Assembly (NCBI GenBank): GCA_934365195.1
Contig: CAKRNA010000003.1
Span: forward strand, 184,435 to 248,434
DNA: 64,000 nt
Direction of reading: 5' to 3'
Origin: an uncultured Clostridia bacterium
Lineage (GTDB): Bacteria > Bacillota > Clostridia > Christensenellales > CAAEEZ01
Part shown: one piece after another, positions 15,436-23,793 of the stretch
Layout: each line of letters opens with the position of its first letter
Position numbering within the stretch: position 1 is the first letter of the stretch
Made by a program: the position numbers and the translations under genes
Notes under the pieces: generated by a model
Told to the model about the DNA's origin: nothing
Database searches by the model: none
Seen by the model: only the letters and a program-made list of their open reading frames with translations

Positions 15436-15825
15436 CTATATCCTTCTGCGTTTTGGCGGTCTGCATCCGTTGTGAGGGATAGGAGACACGTCTTGAATCA
15501 TAGTTACTTCAAAGTCCAAGTTGCCTAATGCTCTTATTGCAGACTCTCTGCCTTGACCGGGACCTTTTACGAAAACTTCTACTGAACGCATACCCATATC
15601 TTTTGCAACTTTACCTGCGTCTTCACAAACCATTTGTGCTGCAAAAGGAGTGCTTTTTCTAGAGCCTTTAAGTCCTAGTTTACCTGCGCTTGACCATGAA
15701 ACTACGTTACCTTGTGTGTCGGTAAAAGTTACGATAGTGTTGTTGAAAGAAGAGTGAATGTGAACAGCGCCTTTATCGATGTGCTTAATATCTTTACGTC
15801 TTTTGATTTGCTTTTTAACTGCCAT
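15436..15825 (-). CDS. rpsK: 30S ribosomal protein S11
   Basis: S11 lines the platform of the small subunit and contacts mRNA in the E site. The 129-residue protein shows the conserved AVHIHSSFNNTIVTFTD start and the GPGQGRESAIRAL turn, and ends in NGCRPPKRRR with the usual basic tail. It is separated from rpsM by 18 bp and from rpsD by 12 bp. Length and motifs are standard. Confidence 0.97.
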   Translation of the reverse strand: MAVKKQIKRRKDIKHIDKGAVHIHSSFNNTIVTFTDTQGNVVSWSSAGKLGLKGSRKSTPFAAQMVCEDAGKVAKDMGMRSVEVFVKGPGQGRESAIRALGNLDFEVTMIQDVSPIPHNGCRPPKRRRI

Positions 15826-15843
15826 TGATATCTACCTCCTCTC

Positions 15844-16203
15844 TTACTTCTTAACAGGACGCTTAGGACCTTTTCTGGTTCTTGCGTTTTGTTTGGTGTT
15901 TTGACCACGAACAGGAAGACCTTTTCTGTGTCTTACACCTCTATAACAGCCTATTTCCATAAGCCTTTTGATGTTTAACATTGTTTCTCTTTTCAAGTCA
16001 CCTTCAACACGAAGGTTTTTCTCGATGTATTCTCTTAGTTTAGCAGTATCGTCTTCGGTAAGGTCTTTTACTCTTACGTCAGGGTTAACACCGGTTTCGC
16101 TAAGAATTTTGTTAGCAGTTGCACGGCCAATACCATAAATATAGGTAAGACCAATTTCCACTCTTTTCTCACGTGGTAAATCTACACCAGCTATACGCGC
16201 CAT
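15844..16203 (-). CDS. rpsM: 30S ribosomal protein S13
   Basis: S13 sits in the head of the small subunit and forms bridges with L5 and L31. The 119-residue protein begins MARIAGVDLPREKRVEIGLTYIYGIG and ends in the basic GQNTKQNARTRKGPKR tail that touches P-site tRNA. GGAGG precedes the ATG. The 132-bp gap before it, next to rpmJ, is the longest inside the superoperon and contains a hairpin. Confidence 0.97.
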   Translation of the reverse strand: MARIAGVDLPREKRVEIGLTYIYGIGRATANKILSETGVNPDVRVKDLTEDDTAKLREYIEKNLRVEGDLKRETMLNIKRLMEIGCYRGVRHRKGLPVRGQNTKQNARTRKGPKRPVKK

Positions 16204-16260
16204 TACGCTACCTCCATTAAAATTAAAATATTATCTATTTCATTAGTCGAAGTTAAGATA

Positions 16261-16294
16261 ATCGTTGTATAGTAAATGGAATGTAAACAACGAC
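16261..16294 (-). other. hairpin in the rpmJ-rpsM gap
   Basis: GTCGTTGT (16294-16287) and ACAACGAT (16268-16261) form an eight-pair stem with one G-U pair and an 18-base loop on the minus strand. It is about 60 bases before rpsM. A leader element that controls the rpsM-rpsK-rpsD-rpoA-rplQ segment is possible, but only one stem is visible. Confidence 0.35.
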
Positions 16295-16335
16295 CAGCCG
16301 CATCTCTTTCGAATAATTACGTATTAGTAGTTCAA

Positions 16336-16452
16336 TTAGCCTTGAACTTGTTTGTGCTTTTTATATTTACTGCAAATAACCATAACTTTTCCGTTACGGC
16401 GAATTACTTTACATTTATCACATATTGGTTTTACTGATGGTCTAACTTTCAT
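16336..16452 (-). CDS. rpmJ: 50S ribosomal protein L36
   Basis: This small gene encodes 38 residues starting MKVRPSVKPICDKCKVIRR. Cys11, Cys14, Cys27 and His33 form the zinc site of the C+ type of L36. It lies 19 bp after infA with AGGT upstream of the ATG. The family is nearly always 37-38 residues, so it is complete. L36 binds domain V of 23S rRNA late in assembly. Confidence 0.96.
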   Translation of the reverse strand: MKVRPSVKPICDKCKVIRRNGKVMVICSKYKKHKQVQG

Positions 16453-16471
16453 ATCTAACCTCCATTTATTG

Positions 16472-16693
16472 TTAGTTTTTGCTTCTCCAGGTAATTCTAC
16501 CCTTCGTTAAGTCGTAAGGACTCATTTCAATTTTAACCTTGTCCCCTTCCAAAATCTTAATATAGTTCATACGCAGTTTGCCTGAAAGATAACTAGTTAC
16601 TACGTGACCGTTAGGCAACTCAACTTTAAATTGAGCATTTGGTAATACTTCAATAACAACGCCTTCGGTTTCTATATTATCACTTTTTGCCAA
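16472..16693 (-). CDS. infA: translation initiation factor IF-1
   Basis: IF-1 binds the A site of the 30S subunit during initiation. The 73-residue protein is a single S1-like OB fold beginning MAKSDNIETEGVVIEVLPNAQF, with GHVVTSYLSGKLRMNYI in the middle and SPYDLTKGRITWR at the end. Its start lies inside the preceding KOW gene (14-bp overlap), so their translation is linked. Confidence 0.97.
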   Translation of the reverse strand: MAKSDNIETEGVVIEVLPNAQFKVELPNGHVVTSYLSGKLRMNYIKILEGDKVKIEMSPYDLTKGRITWRSKN

Positions 16694-16976
16694 AATTATT
16701 TCCTCCGTTTAGGTTATAATACTTTTTTAGGGATATCTTTATTATTTTATCATAAAGAGGTGCCTTTTGAGAAATGATTTGTTGCACTTTTTCAAGAATT
16801 TCTCCATTACTTTGCAAATGTTTGATTTTTTTCAGTTTTGGAGCGCAGATTTTCCTAGTTTTGCCGTCCGCAATCCTTACGAACTTATCGCTTACGACTT
16901 CAACTACTACGAAAAATTTATCTTTGTCGTGTCCTTTTAACGATTTAACGACCGATCCAACCTGTAATTCTTGCAT
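16680..16976 (-). CDS. KOW-domain RNA-binding protein (L14e/L27e-like)
   Basis: The 98-residue protein starts with a KOW motif (LQVGSVVKSLKGHDKDKFFVVVEV, residues 4-27), followed by a short SH3-like segment ending in CAPKLKKIKHL. Proteins like it occupy the map-infA interval in many Firmicutes and resemble archaeal/eukaryotic L14e. They probably bind rRNA, but no fixed function is known. The C-terminal third is basic and low in conservation. Confidence 0.8.
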   Translation of the reverse strand: MQELQVGSVVKSLKGHDKDKFFVVVEVVSDKFVRIADGKTRKICAPKLKKIKHLQSNGEILEKVQQIISQKAPLYDKIIKISLKKYYNLNGGNNFGKK

Positions 16977-16986
16977 ATTGTTTTCT

Positions 16987-17736
16987 CTATAACGTCAATA
17001 TTTCGATACCGTTTTCGGTAAGTGCCACCGTATTTTCATAATGAGCACACGGTAAGCCGTCATTAGTTCTAATGGTCCAACCATCTTCGCTATCGCAATA
17101 AACTTTGTAAGTTCCCATAGCAATCATAGGCTCTATTGCCAGCGTCATACCAACGGCAAGCCTTGGTCCGTGACCTTCTCTGCCGTAGTTTGGAACGTTG
17201 GGATCTTCGTGCAAATCCCTTCCTACTCCGTGCCCTACTAAATCTCTGACTACTCCGTAGCCGAAGGACTCGCAATATTTTTGGATAGCCGAGGATATAT
17301 CGCCCAGCCTGTTTCCCACAACAAAGTTTTTAACTCCCCTGAAAAAACTTTCCTTAGTTACGTCCATAAGTTTTTGTTTTTCTTTGGAGATATTTCCTAC
17401 GGCAAACGTTCTTGCCGCATCCGAATGGTATCCGTTTAGAAACGCTCCCGCATCAAGACTGATTATTTGACCTTCCTTTAAGATTTCCTTTTTGCTAGGT
17501 ATTCCGTGCACTACCACGTCGTCGATAGACGTACAAATAGCCCCCGGGAAACCGCCGTATCCCTTAAAAGATGGCTTTGCCCCACAACTAACAATGTAGT
17601 TGTAGGCAATTTCATCTAATTCGAAAGTAGATATGCCGGGCTTAACTTTTTCCCCGACAAGATCTAACACGTCCCTTGTAATTTCCCCCGACTTTTTCAT
17701 TAGTTTGATTTCGTCGGGAGTCTTAATAATAATCAT
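16987..17736 (-). CDS. map: methionine aminopeptidase, type I
   Basis: Map removes the N-terminal Met from nascent proteins. The 249-residue enzyme carries metal ligands Asp95 (ISLDAGAF), Asp106 (YHSDAART), the His in VGHGVGRDLHEDP, Glu in AIEPM and Glu in HYENTVA. It lacks the N-terminal SH3-binding zinc extension of type 1b enzymes. Its ATG overlaps the adk TAA by one base, which couples the two. Confidence 0.97.
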   Translation of the reverse strand: MIIIKTPDEIKLMKKSGEITRDVLDLVGEKVKPGISTFELDEIAYNYIVSCGAKPSFKGYGGFPGAICTSIDDVVVHGIPSKKEILKEGQIISLDAGAFLNGYHSDAARTFAVGNISKEKQKLMDVTKESFFRGVKNFVVGNRLGDISSAIQKYCESFGYGVVRDLVGHGVGRDLHEDPNVPNYGREGHGPRLAVGMTLAIEPMIAMGTYKVYCDSEDGWTIRTNDGLPCAHYENTVALTENGIEILTL

Positions 17737-18359
17737 TATTTATCCAGAACCTTCTTTATTTCGTCGTATACTTCGCTGATTGCCTTGCTGCCGTCGATAT
17801 CGAACACCACGCCGTCTTTCTTGTAATAATCGATAAGAGGTTTGGTTTGCTCGTTGTAAACGTTTAGTCTGTTTTCAACGGTTTCAGGTTTATCGTCGTC
17901 ACGGATATACAACTCTTTACCGCACACTTTACATTTGTTTGAGCCGTTAAGCGTGCTAACGTGATAACTTTCACCGCAAGTGCACATTCTTCTACCGGTA
18001 ATTCTATCCATTATTAGTTCGAATGGAACTTGCAAGTTAAGTACGTAGTTAACCGAAGTGAATTTTTTCAAAGCGTCGGCTTGTGCTATAGTTCTTGGGA
18101 AACCGTCAAGTAGGTATCCGTTTTTAGCGTCGTCTTGCTTTAATCTATCCTCTACGATTGCTACAACCACGTCGTCCGGAACTAACTGACCTTGGTCGAT
18201 ATAACTTTTAGCCATCTTGCCAAGTTCGGTTTGCTCTTTGATATTTTTTCTTAGTATGTCGCCCGTTGAGATATGCGGAATATTGTATTCGGTAGCAATT
18301 TTGGTTGCTTGCGAACCCTTACCCGCACCGGGAGCGCCTAATAATATTATATTTTTCAT
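17736..18359 (-). CDS. adk: adenylate kinase, zinc-type LID
   Basis: Adk interconverts ATP, ADP and AMP. The P-loop is GAPGAGKGS (8-16), and DGFPRT (85-90) is the conserved AMP/catalytic segment. The LID domain carries Cys126, Cys128, Cys143 and Cys146, which suggests zinc binding; the first pair is C-x-C rather than the usual C-x2-C. The 207-residue length is slightly short of the usual 214-217. It follows secY by one base. Confidence 0.96.
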   Translation of the reverse strand: MKNIILLGAPGAGKGSQATKIATEYNIPHISTGDILRKNIKEQTELGKMAKSYIDQGQLVPDDVVVAIVEDRLKQDDAKNGYLLDGFPRTIAQADALKKFTSVNYVLNLQVPFELIMDRITGRRMCTCGESYHVSTLNGSNKCKVCGKELYIRDDDKPETVENRLNVYNEQTKPLIDYYKKDGVVFDIDGSKAISEVYDEIKKVLDK

Positions 18360-18360
18360 A

Positions 18361-19653
18361 TTATTTCAAGAATCCTTTATAGTATCTCATCATTACTTGC
18401 GATTCAAGTTGGGTATTAAATTCAAGCGCAACGCTTACCAAAATTAGTAGTCCCGTTGCCGAGAAAGCGTTTGCTAAACCTAGTTGTTGACCTATCGCTT
18501 GGAAAATGAAGGTAGGTATAACTGCGATTATTGCTAGGAAAATTGCACCGAACAAAGTGATACGGTTATTGATTTTTCTTAGATAATCACAAGTAGGTTT
18601 ACCAGGTCTAATACCTTGAACGTAACCGCCGTATTGTTGAATGTTTCTTGCTACGTCTTCAGGATTGAATTGTATTTGAGCATAGAAATATGCAAAGAAT
18701 ACGATAAACAATACCATAAATACGTAATAAGGCCAAGTACCGACACCCATATTAGCCGAATACCATGCGTATGCTTTTGAAGTCGGCCAGAATAATCCCA
18801 TTATCATTTGAGGGAACATCAAGAATGCGCTTGCAAAAATTATTGGCATAACGCCTGATGCGTTCACTCTGATAGGAATATGAGTTTTTTGTCCGCCGTA
18901 CATTTTGTTACCTTTAACTTGTTTTGCGTATTGAACGGTTATTCTTCTTTCTGATAGATCAACGAATATGATAAATACGAAGATAGCAATTATTACAAGA
19001 ATAAAACCAAACAAGTTCCATAATAAGTTCAAGTTGTTAGAAATAACACCGAAACTATTAAGTAACGCAGTACCGCCGCCTGACAAAATACCGATAAAGA
19101 TGATTAGCGACGTACCGTTGCCGATACCGTACTCGGTAATTCTTTCGCCTATCCACATAACAAGGGTAGAGCCGCCTACCAAAATTATGCCCATAAGCGC
19201 CATAGTACAGTAAACACTTGCTTCGCTGTCGCCAAAAGCAGGTTTTATAGAGCCTTTCCAACTCATTAAAACGCCGATAGATTGAATAATTGCAAGTACG
19301 ATAGCCACGTATCTAGTGATTTGGGTAATCTTTTTTCTGCCCTCCTCACCTTCTTTAGACATCTTTTCCAAACGAGGAATAATCAGCGTTAGTAACTGCA
19401 TTATAATGAATGCGTTAATGAACGGTATAATACCAAGTGCGAAGATAGTACCTTGACTAAGTGCGCCACCTGATACGATTCCTAGTAGTTGGAAAAACTC
19501 GCTATCACCGATTAAACTACCTATAGCGTCGGCTTTAATACCCGGAACAGGAATAAAACAGCCTATACGGTATATGAAAATCATAAGTACCGTATATAGC
19601 ATTTTTTTCCTAATGTTTTTATCTTTGAAAGCGTTCTTAATGGTTTCAAACAT
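18361..19653 (-). CDS. secY: protein translocase subunit SecY
   Basis: SecY is the channel of the Sec translocon. The 430-residue protein has about ten hydrophobic helices, the N-terminal KNAFKDKNIRKKMLYTVLMIFIYRIGCFIPVPGI segment, the second-helix GGALSQGTIFALGIIPFINAFIIMQLL plug region, and the GNGTSLIIFIGI and RNIQQYGGYVQGIRPG family signatures. Its ATG overlaps the rplO TAA (TAATG). Confidence 0.97.
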   Translation of the reverse strand: MFETIKNAFKDKNIRKKMLYTVLMIFIYRIGCFIPVPGIKADAIGSLIGDSEFFQLLGIVSGGALSQGTIFALGIIPFINAFIIMQLLTLIIPRLEKMSKEGEEGRKKITQITRYVAIVLAIIQSIGVLMSWKGSIKPAFGDSEASVYCTMALMGIILVGGSTLVMWIGERITEYGIGNGTSLIIFIGILSGGGTALLNSFGVISNNLNLLWNLFGFILVIIAIFVFIIFVDLSERRITVQYAKQVKGNKMYGGQKTHIPIRVNASGVMPIIFASAFLMFPQMIMGLFWPTSKAYAWYSANMGVGTWPYYVFMVLFIVFFAYFYAQIQFNPEDVARNIQQYGGYVQGIRPGKPTCDYLRKINNRITLFGAIFLAIIAVIPTFIFQAIGQQLGLANAFSATGLLILVSVALEFNTQLESQVMMRYYKGFLK

Positions 19654-20096
19654 TATAACACCTCTACTTTTCCGCCTGCCTTCTCAATTTTCTCAATAGC
19701 AGATTGAGTAAACTTTTTAGCTTGTACGGTTAGACTTTTTGTCAATTCTCCGTTGCCCAATACTTTTAGTCCGTAATCCTCAATTTTGCCGATTAACCCC
19801 TTATCACGCAATAATTCAGCATTAACCACAGTACCGTTCTCGAAGCACTCGAAAGCGCTTACGTTAACGGTAGTAAATTCCTTCTTGAAGTGGTTGGTAA
19901 AACCTCTCTTAGGAAGTCTTCTAATCAAAGGCATTTGTCCGCCTTCAAAACCCGGACGAACACCGCCACCGCTTCTTGCCCATTGACCTTTATGACCTTT
20001 TCCACTTGTTTTGCCCGTTCCGGAGCCTATACCTCTACCTAATCTTTTAGCAGGTTTTACAGCACCTTCACTAGGTCTTAACTCATTTATTTTCAT
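19653..20096 (-). CDS. rplO: 50S ribosomal protein L15
   Basis: L15 is an early-to-middle assembly protein that threads into 23S rRNA. The 147-residue protein has the glycine-rich N-terminal arm (KRLGRGIGSGTGKTSGKGHKGQ and following GGGVRPGFEGGQMPL, about 18-57) and the C-terminal globular domain. Length and pattern are standard. It follows rpmD by 28 bp. Confidence 0.97.
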   Translation of the reverse strand: MKINELRPSEGAVKPAKRLGRGIGSGTGKTSGKGHKGQWARSGGGVRPGFEGGQMPLIRRLPKRGFTNHFKKEFTTVNVSAFECFENGTVVNAELLRDKGLIGKIEDYGLKVLGNGELTKSLTVQAKKFTQSAIEKIEKAGGKVEVL

Positions 20097-20124
20097 ATTA
20101 AACCTCCGTGTCCTTATGTAAAGG

Positions 20125-20310
20125 TTAGTCTTCGACGGTTTCTACTTTAACAAGGTGACTTACCTTGCTAATCATACCACGAATAACTGCATTGTCCTCA
20201 TGTACTTTGCTACTTCTAATTTTGTTTAAGCCCAAAGCCTCTACGGTTGCTTTTTGTTTAGCAAGACAGCCTATGGTACTTTTTACTAACGTAACTTTAA
20301 TTTTACTCAT
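20125..20310 (-). CDS. rpmD: 50S ribosomal protein L30
   Basis: The 61-residue protein begins with KIKVTLVKSTIGCLAKQKATVEALGLNKIRSS, the L30 signature, and folds as a single small alpha-beta domain at the subunit surface. It lies 10 bp after rpsE. Start and length are as expected. Confidence 0.96.
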   Translation of the reverse strand: MSKIKVTLVKSTIGCLAKQKATVEALGLNKIRSSKVHEDNAVIRGMISKVSHLVKVETVED

Positions 20311-20320
20311 TTTCTGCCTC

Positions 20321-20836
20321 CTAGCCTAAAACTTCTTCTACGGCTTTGCCTCTAAGTTTTGCAACTTGCTCAACGTTTCTTAACTCGGCAAGACCGTTGA
20401 TGGTAGCCTTTACACAGTTGATAGGGTTATTAGAACCGTAAGATTTAGTTCTAATATCTTTAATACCACAGCACTCTAATACCGCACGAACAGGACCGCC
20501 TGCGATAACTCCGGTACCTTCTTCGGCAGGTATCATAAGAACCTTACCTCTTGAGAATACACCGATTACTTCGTGAGGAATAGAAGTTCCTTTTACGTTA
20601 ACGGTTACCATGTTTAGTTTAGCGTCTTGTACAGCCTTATCGATAGCCTCTGGAACTTCGGCTGCCTTACCGATACCGCAGCCAACTTGACCTTTGCCGT
20701 CGCCTACTACAACTAGTGCTGCAAATCTCATAGTTCTACCGCCCTTAACAACCTTGGTTACACGGTTGATACTAACTAATTTACTAAAGATTTCGTCGTT
20801 TTCTCTATTTTTCTTGTTAAATTTCTCGTTTGCCAT
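20321..20836 (-). CDS. rpsE: 30S ribosomal protein S5
   Basis: S5 helps keep decoding accurate and contacts mRNA at the entry tunnel. The 171-residue protein has the double-stranded RNA-binding N-domain (SKLVSINRVTKVVKGGRTMRF, about 19-39) and the C-domain with IPAEEGTGVIAGGPVRAVLE. It is preceded by AGGAGG, 9 bp after rplR. Confidence 0.97.
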   Translation of the reverse strand: MANEKFNKKNRENDEIFSKLVSINRVTKVVKGGRTMRFAALVVVGDGKGQVGCGIGKAAEVPEAIDKAVQDAKLNMVTVNVKGTSIPHEVIGVFSRGKVLMIPAEEGTGVIAGGPVRAVLECCGIKDIRTKSYGSNNPINCVKATINGLAELRNVEQVAKLRGKAVEEVLG

Positions 20837-20845
20837 AGTATCCTC

Positions 20846-21214
20846 CTAGAATTGTAAGCCCGCTTCTCTAGCGCCGTCAGCCAAAGCAGAAACTCTGCCG
20901 ATATATGGGTATCCGCCTCTGTCGAAAACAACAGCCGTGATTCCAGCCTTCAATGCTCTTTCTGCAACGACTTTGCCTACTACTTTTGCTGCGTCTACTT
21001 TGTTCAAGCCTTTTACCGTTTCGATAATTTCTTTTTCCATAGTAGAAGCGGAAACCAAAGTTTGTCCGTTCTCGTCGTTGATGATTTGAGCGTAGATATT
21101 AGCGTTACTTCTGAATACGTTCAAACGAGGTACAGCAGCCGTGCCCGAAATTTTTACTCTGATTCTACCGTGTCTTTTTTGTCTGGTAGCGTTTTTATCT
21201 TTCTTATTAATCAT
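20846..21214 (-). CDS. rplR: 50S ribosomal protein L18
   Basis: L18 binds 5S rRNA together with L5. The 122-residue protein has the basic N-terminus (KKDKNATRQKRHGRIRVKISG), the PRLNVFRSNANIYAQIINDENGQTL core and the C-terminal FDRGGYPYIGRVSALADGAREAGL signature. It lies 11 bp after rplF. Confidence 0.97.
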   Translation of the reverse strand: MINKKDKNATRQKRHGRIRVKISGTAAVPRLNVFRSNANIYAQIINDENGQTLVSASTMEKEIIETVKGLNKVDAAKVVGKVVAERALKAGITAVVFDRGGYPYIGRVSALADGAREAGLQF

Positions 21215-21225
21215 TTCTTCGCTCC

Positions 21226-21765
21226 TTATTTACCTGCTTTCTTGCCTTCTTTTAGTTGTACGAATTCGTTAGTGTATCTAATTCCGTATCCGTGATATGG
21301 CTCAACCTTTCTAGCAGCCTTGATGGTTGCAGCGATTTGACCAACAGCGTCTTTGTCGATACCTTTTACTACGATTTCAGTAATTGAAGGACACTCAAAA
21401 GTAATTCCGTCCGGCTCTTCGATTTCTACCGGATGAGAATAACCGATATTCATAACCAATTTTTTGCCTTGTTTTGCAACTTTGTAACCAACGCCCTTAA
21501 CGGTAAGAGATTTAGAGAAACCTTTGGTAACTCCCTCTACCATATTGTTGATAAGTGCTCTGTACAAACCGTGCATAGCCTTAACGTCTTTGTCTTCGCT
21601 GGTTCTGGTTACTACTACTTCGTTGTTCTCAACTGCTACGTTGATTGCTTTGTTGTAGTCTTGTTTTAACTCTCCTAGAGGGCCTTTAACCGTAACAACG
21701 TAATTGTCAACGGTAACGGTAACACCTTGAGGGATACTGATAGGAAGTCTTCCGATTCTTGACAT
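21226..21765 (-). CDS. rplF: 50S ribosomal protein L6
   Basis: L6 lies near the factor-binding site of the large subunit. I start at 21765 (MSRIGRLPI), where AGGAGG (21778-21773) sits a few bases upstream. An in-frame ATG at 21783 would place this site in the coding part and lie inside rpsH. The 179-residue protein has the usual duplicated fold, with the signature VEPYHGYGIRYTNE near the end. Confidence 0.96.
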   Translation of the reverse strand: MSRIGRLPISIPQGVTVTVDNYVVTVKGPLGELKQDYNKAINVAVENNEVVVTRTSEDKDVKAMHGLYRALINNMVEGVTKGFSKSLTVKGVGYKVAKQGKKLVMNIGYSHPVEIEEPDGITFECPSITEIVVKGIDKDAVGQIAATIKAARKVEPYHGYGIRYTNEFVQLKEGKKAGK

Positions 21766-21776
21766 TTTCTTACCTC

Positions 21777-22169
21777 CTACCAAATGTAAGCAAGAACTTC
21801 GCCACCAACGTGGTTTGCTCTAGCCTCTTTATCCGTCATAATACCCTTAGATGTAGACAATATAGCAATACCCATACCGTTTAATACCTTAGGAATATTA
21901 TCAACTTCTGCATAAATACGAAGACCCGGCTTACTGATTCTCTTTAAACCGGTGATAACTTTCTCGTTTTTGCCGGCATATTTCAAAGTGATTTTGATAG
22001 TGCCTTGAACTTCGCCGTCGATAGCCTCAACCTTCGTAACGTAACCTTCTTGTTCCATAATATTTGCTATAGCAAGTTTAATTTTAGAAGCAGGCACTTC
22101 AACATACTCTTTTTTAGCAGTTAGGCCGTTTCTAATTCTAGTAAGCAAATCTGCGATTGGATCTGTCAT
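21777..22169 (-). CDS. rpsH: 30S ribosomal protein S8
   Basis: S8 binds the central domain of 16S rRNA. In E. coli it also represses the spc operon by binding mRNA at rplE. The 130-residue protein begins MTDPIADLLTRIRNGLTAKKE and ends with the STSKGIMTDKEARANHVGGEVLAYIW signature. Its TAG lies within the ribosome-binding site region of rplF. Confidence 0.97.
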   Translation of the reverse strand: MTDPIADLLTRIRNGLTAKKEYVEVPASKIKLAIANIMEQEGYVTKVEAIDGEVQGTIKITLKYAGKNEKVITGLKRISKPGLRIYAEVDNIPKVLNGMGIAILSTSKGIMTDKEARANHVGGEVLAYIW

Positions 22170-22184
22170 TTCTTTCTCCTCCTA

Positions 22185-22370
22185 TTACCAACTTGCCTTC
22201 TTTACTCCAGGGATTTGACCTTTGTAAGCCAACTCTCTAAAGCAGATTCTGCAAATACCGTATTTCTTCAAAACAGCGTGAGGTCTTCCGCAGATTTTAC
22301 ATCTGGTGTATTCTCTGGTAGAAAACTTTTGCGTTTTTTGTTGTTTATTTATCATTGCTTTCTTAGCCAT
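22185..22370 (-). CDS. rpsN: 30S ribosomal protein S14, zinc-binding type Z
   Basis: This is the short 61-residue S14 with a zinc ribbon, Cys24-x2-Cys27 and Cys40-x2-Cys43, followed by FRELAYKGQIPGVKKASW. Type Z is the zinc-dependent form that some bacteria replace by a cysteine-free paralogue under zinc starvation. No paralogue is seen in this window. Confidence 0.97.
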   Translation of the reverse strand: MAKKAMINKQQKTQKFSTREYTRCKICGRPHAVLKKYGICRICFRELAYKGQIPGVKKASW

Positions 22371-22388
22371 AAGTCGTTATTCCTCCTA

Positions 22389-22979
22389 TTATTTGGCAAA
22401 AGGCATTCCAACAAGAGTTAGTAACTCTTTAGCCTCTTCGTCCGTATTAGCGGTAGTGATAATACAAATATCAAAACCTCTAACTTTCTCTACTTTATCG
22501 TAAGAGATTTCAGGGAATATCAATTGCTCTTTTACGCCCATAGCGTAGTTGCCTCTTCCGTCGAAAGACTTAGCAGGAACACCCTTAAAGTCTCTTACAC
22601 GAGGAAGTGCGATAGAGATAAGTTTATCTAAGAAATCGTACATTCTAGCACCTCTTAGAGTAACCTTAGCACCAACCGGCATATTCTCTCTTACTTTGAA
22701 GTTAGCAATGCTCTTCTTTGATTTGGTAACAATAGGCTTTTGACCTGCGATTTGCATCAACTCGTCAACTGCTGCGTTAAAACTCTTCGAGTTATCTTTA
22801 ACGTCGCCAAGTCCCATATTGATAACGATTTTCTCAATTTTTGGAACCATATTAACGTTTTTGTAACCGAACTTTTTAATTAGAGCAGGAACAGCCTCTT
22901 CTAAATATAGTTTCTTAATTCTATATCTTTCTGAATCGGTTGCTTTACTTGTTGCAACCTGATTTTTCTTATTTGCCAT
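22389..22979 (-). CDS. rplE: 50S ribosomal protein L5
   Basis: L5 binds 5S rRNA and forms a bridge with S13. The 196-residue protein has the family core from RIKKLYLEEAVPALIKKFGYKNV, with KIVINMGLGD and KVTLRGARMYDFLDKLI. It carries about 17 extra residues at the N-terminus (polar, KNQVATSKATDSER) compared with the usual 179. AGGAAAG precedes the ATG. The extension is consistent with the marked start, as no closer ribosome-binding site is seen. Confidence 0.96.
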   Translation of the reverse strand: MANKKNQVATSKATDSERYRIKKLYLEEAVPALIKKFGYKNVNMVPKIEKIVINMGLGDVKDNSKSFNAAVDELMQIAGQKPIVTKSKKSIANFKVRENMPVGAKVTLRGARMYDFLDKLISIALPRVRDFKGVPAKSFDGRGNYAMGVKEQLIFPEISYDKVEKVRGFDICIITTANTDEEAKELLTLVGMPFAK

Positions 22980-22993
22980 TATCTTTCCTCCGA

Positions 22994-23404
22994 TTATTCA
23001 GCCGCTTCGGTGCTGACTTTCTTAGTTGCTTTTTTAGTGGTTTTCTTTGCTACTTTCTTAGCCGATTTCTTAGCAGCCTTCTCGTCTAGGCTAGCACCAC
23101 ATTTAGCGCAAATTCTAACTTTTACTTGTTTGCCGTCTTTTTCAACTACTTCGTGCTTAACTCTAACTACTTTTTCACACTTAGGGCAAACCAACATTAC
23201 GTTAGACACGTCAATGCTACCTGCTTGTTTTACGATACCGCCCTTTTCTTGAGCGCTTCTAGGTCTTACGCTTTTAGAAATCATGTTAGCGTCGTCAACG
23301 ATTACTCTATGAGCATCTGGATTTACGCTAATAACTTCGCCAGACTTACCTTTATCTTTTCCGGCAATAATCATTACGACGTCGCCTTTCTTAATATTAT
23401 TCAT
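22994..23404 (-). CDS. rplX: 50S ribosomal protein L24 with lysine-rich tail
   Basis: L24 is one of the first proteins to bind 23S rRNA. The KOW core (KKGDVVMIIAGKDKGKSGEV, residues 5-24) and a zinc-ribbon pattern (Cys73, Cys76, Cys99, Cys102) are clear. Residues 109-130 form an Ala-Lys-rich tail with repeated AKK and TKK steps, ending in STEAAE. At 136 residues it is about 30 longer than normal. The tail resembles histone H1-like low complexity and would extend from the ribosome surface. Confidence 0.96.
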   Translation of the reverse strand: MNNIKKGDVVMIIAGKDKGKSGEVISVNPDAHRVIVDDANMISKSVRPRSAQEKGGIVKQAGSIDVSNVMLVCPKCEKVVRVKHEVVEKDGKQVKVRICAKCGASLDEKAAKKSAKKVAKKTTKKATKKVSTEAAE

Positions 23405-23413
23405 AAGTCCCTC

Positions 23414-23782
23414 CTATAAAACTTCCGGAGCAAGAGATATAATCTTCATAAAGTCTCTATCTCTAAGTTCACGTGCGATAGGTCCAAAAATACGAGTTCC
23501 TTTCGGTTGTTTTTGGTTGTCTATAATTACTGCTGCGTTATCGTCAAATCTGATGTGAGAACCGTCCGGTCTTCTTACGCTGTTAGTAGTTCTTACGATA
23601 ACTGCTTTTACTACGTCGCCTTTTTTAACTGCGCCACCAGGGGTAGCCGTCTTAACGCTTGCAACGATAACGTCGCCTACCGAACCGGTTTTACGATAAG
23701 AACCGCCAAGAACTCTGATGCACATAATTTCTTTTGCGCCCGAATTGTCTGCTGCATTAAGAATAGTTTGTTGTTGTATCAT
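23414..23782 (-). CDS. rplN: 50S ribosomal protein L14
   Basis: The 122-residue L14 begins MIQQQTILNAADNSGAKEIMCIRVLGGS and contains GGAVKKGDVVKAVIVRT and the ending RDFMKIISLAPEVL. It forms inter-subunit bridges with h14 of 16S rRNA and is the target of silencing factor RsfS. It is separated from rpsQ by 11 bp and rplX by 9 bp. Confidence 0.97.
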   Translation of the reverse strand: MIQQQTILNAADNSGAKEIMCIRVLGGSYRKTGSVGDVIVASVKTATPGGAVKKGDVVKAVIVRTTNSVRRPDGSHIRFDDNAAVIIDNQKQPKGTRIFGPIARELRDRDFMKIISLAPEVL

Positions 23783-23793
23783 TTTCTACCTCC

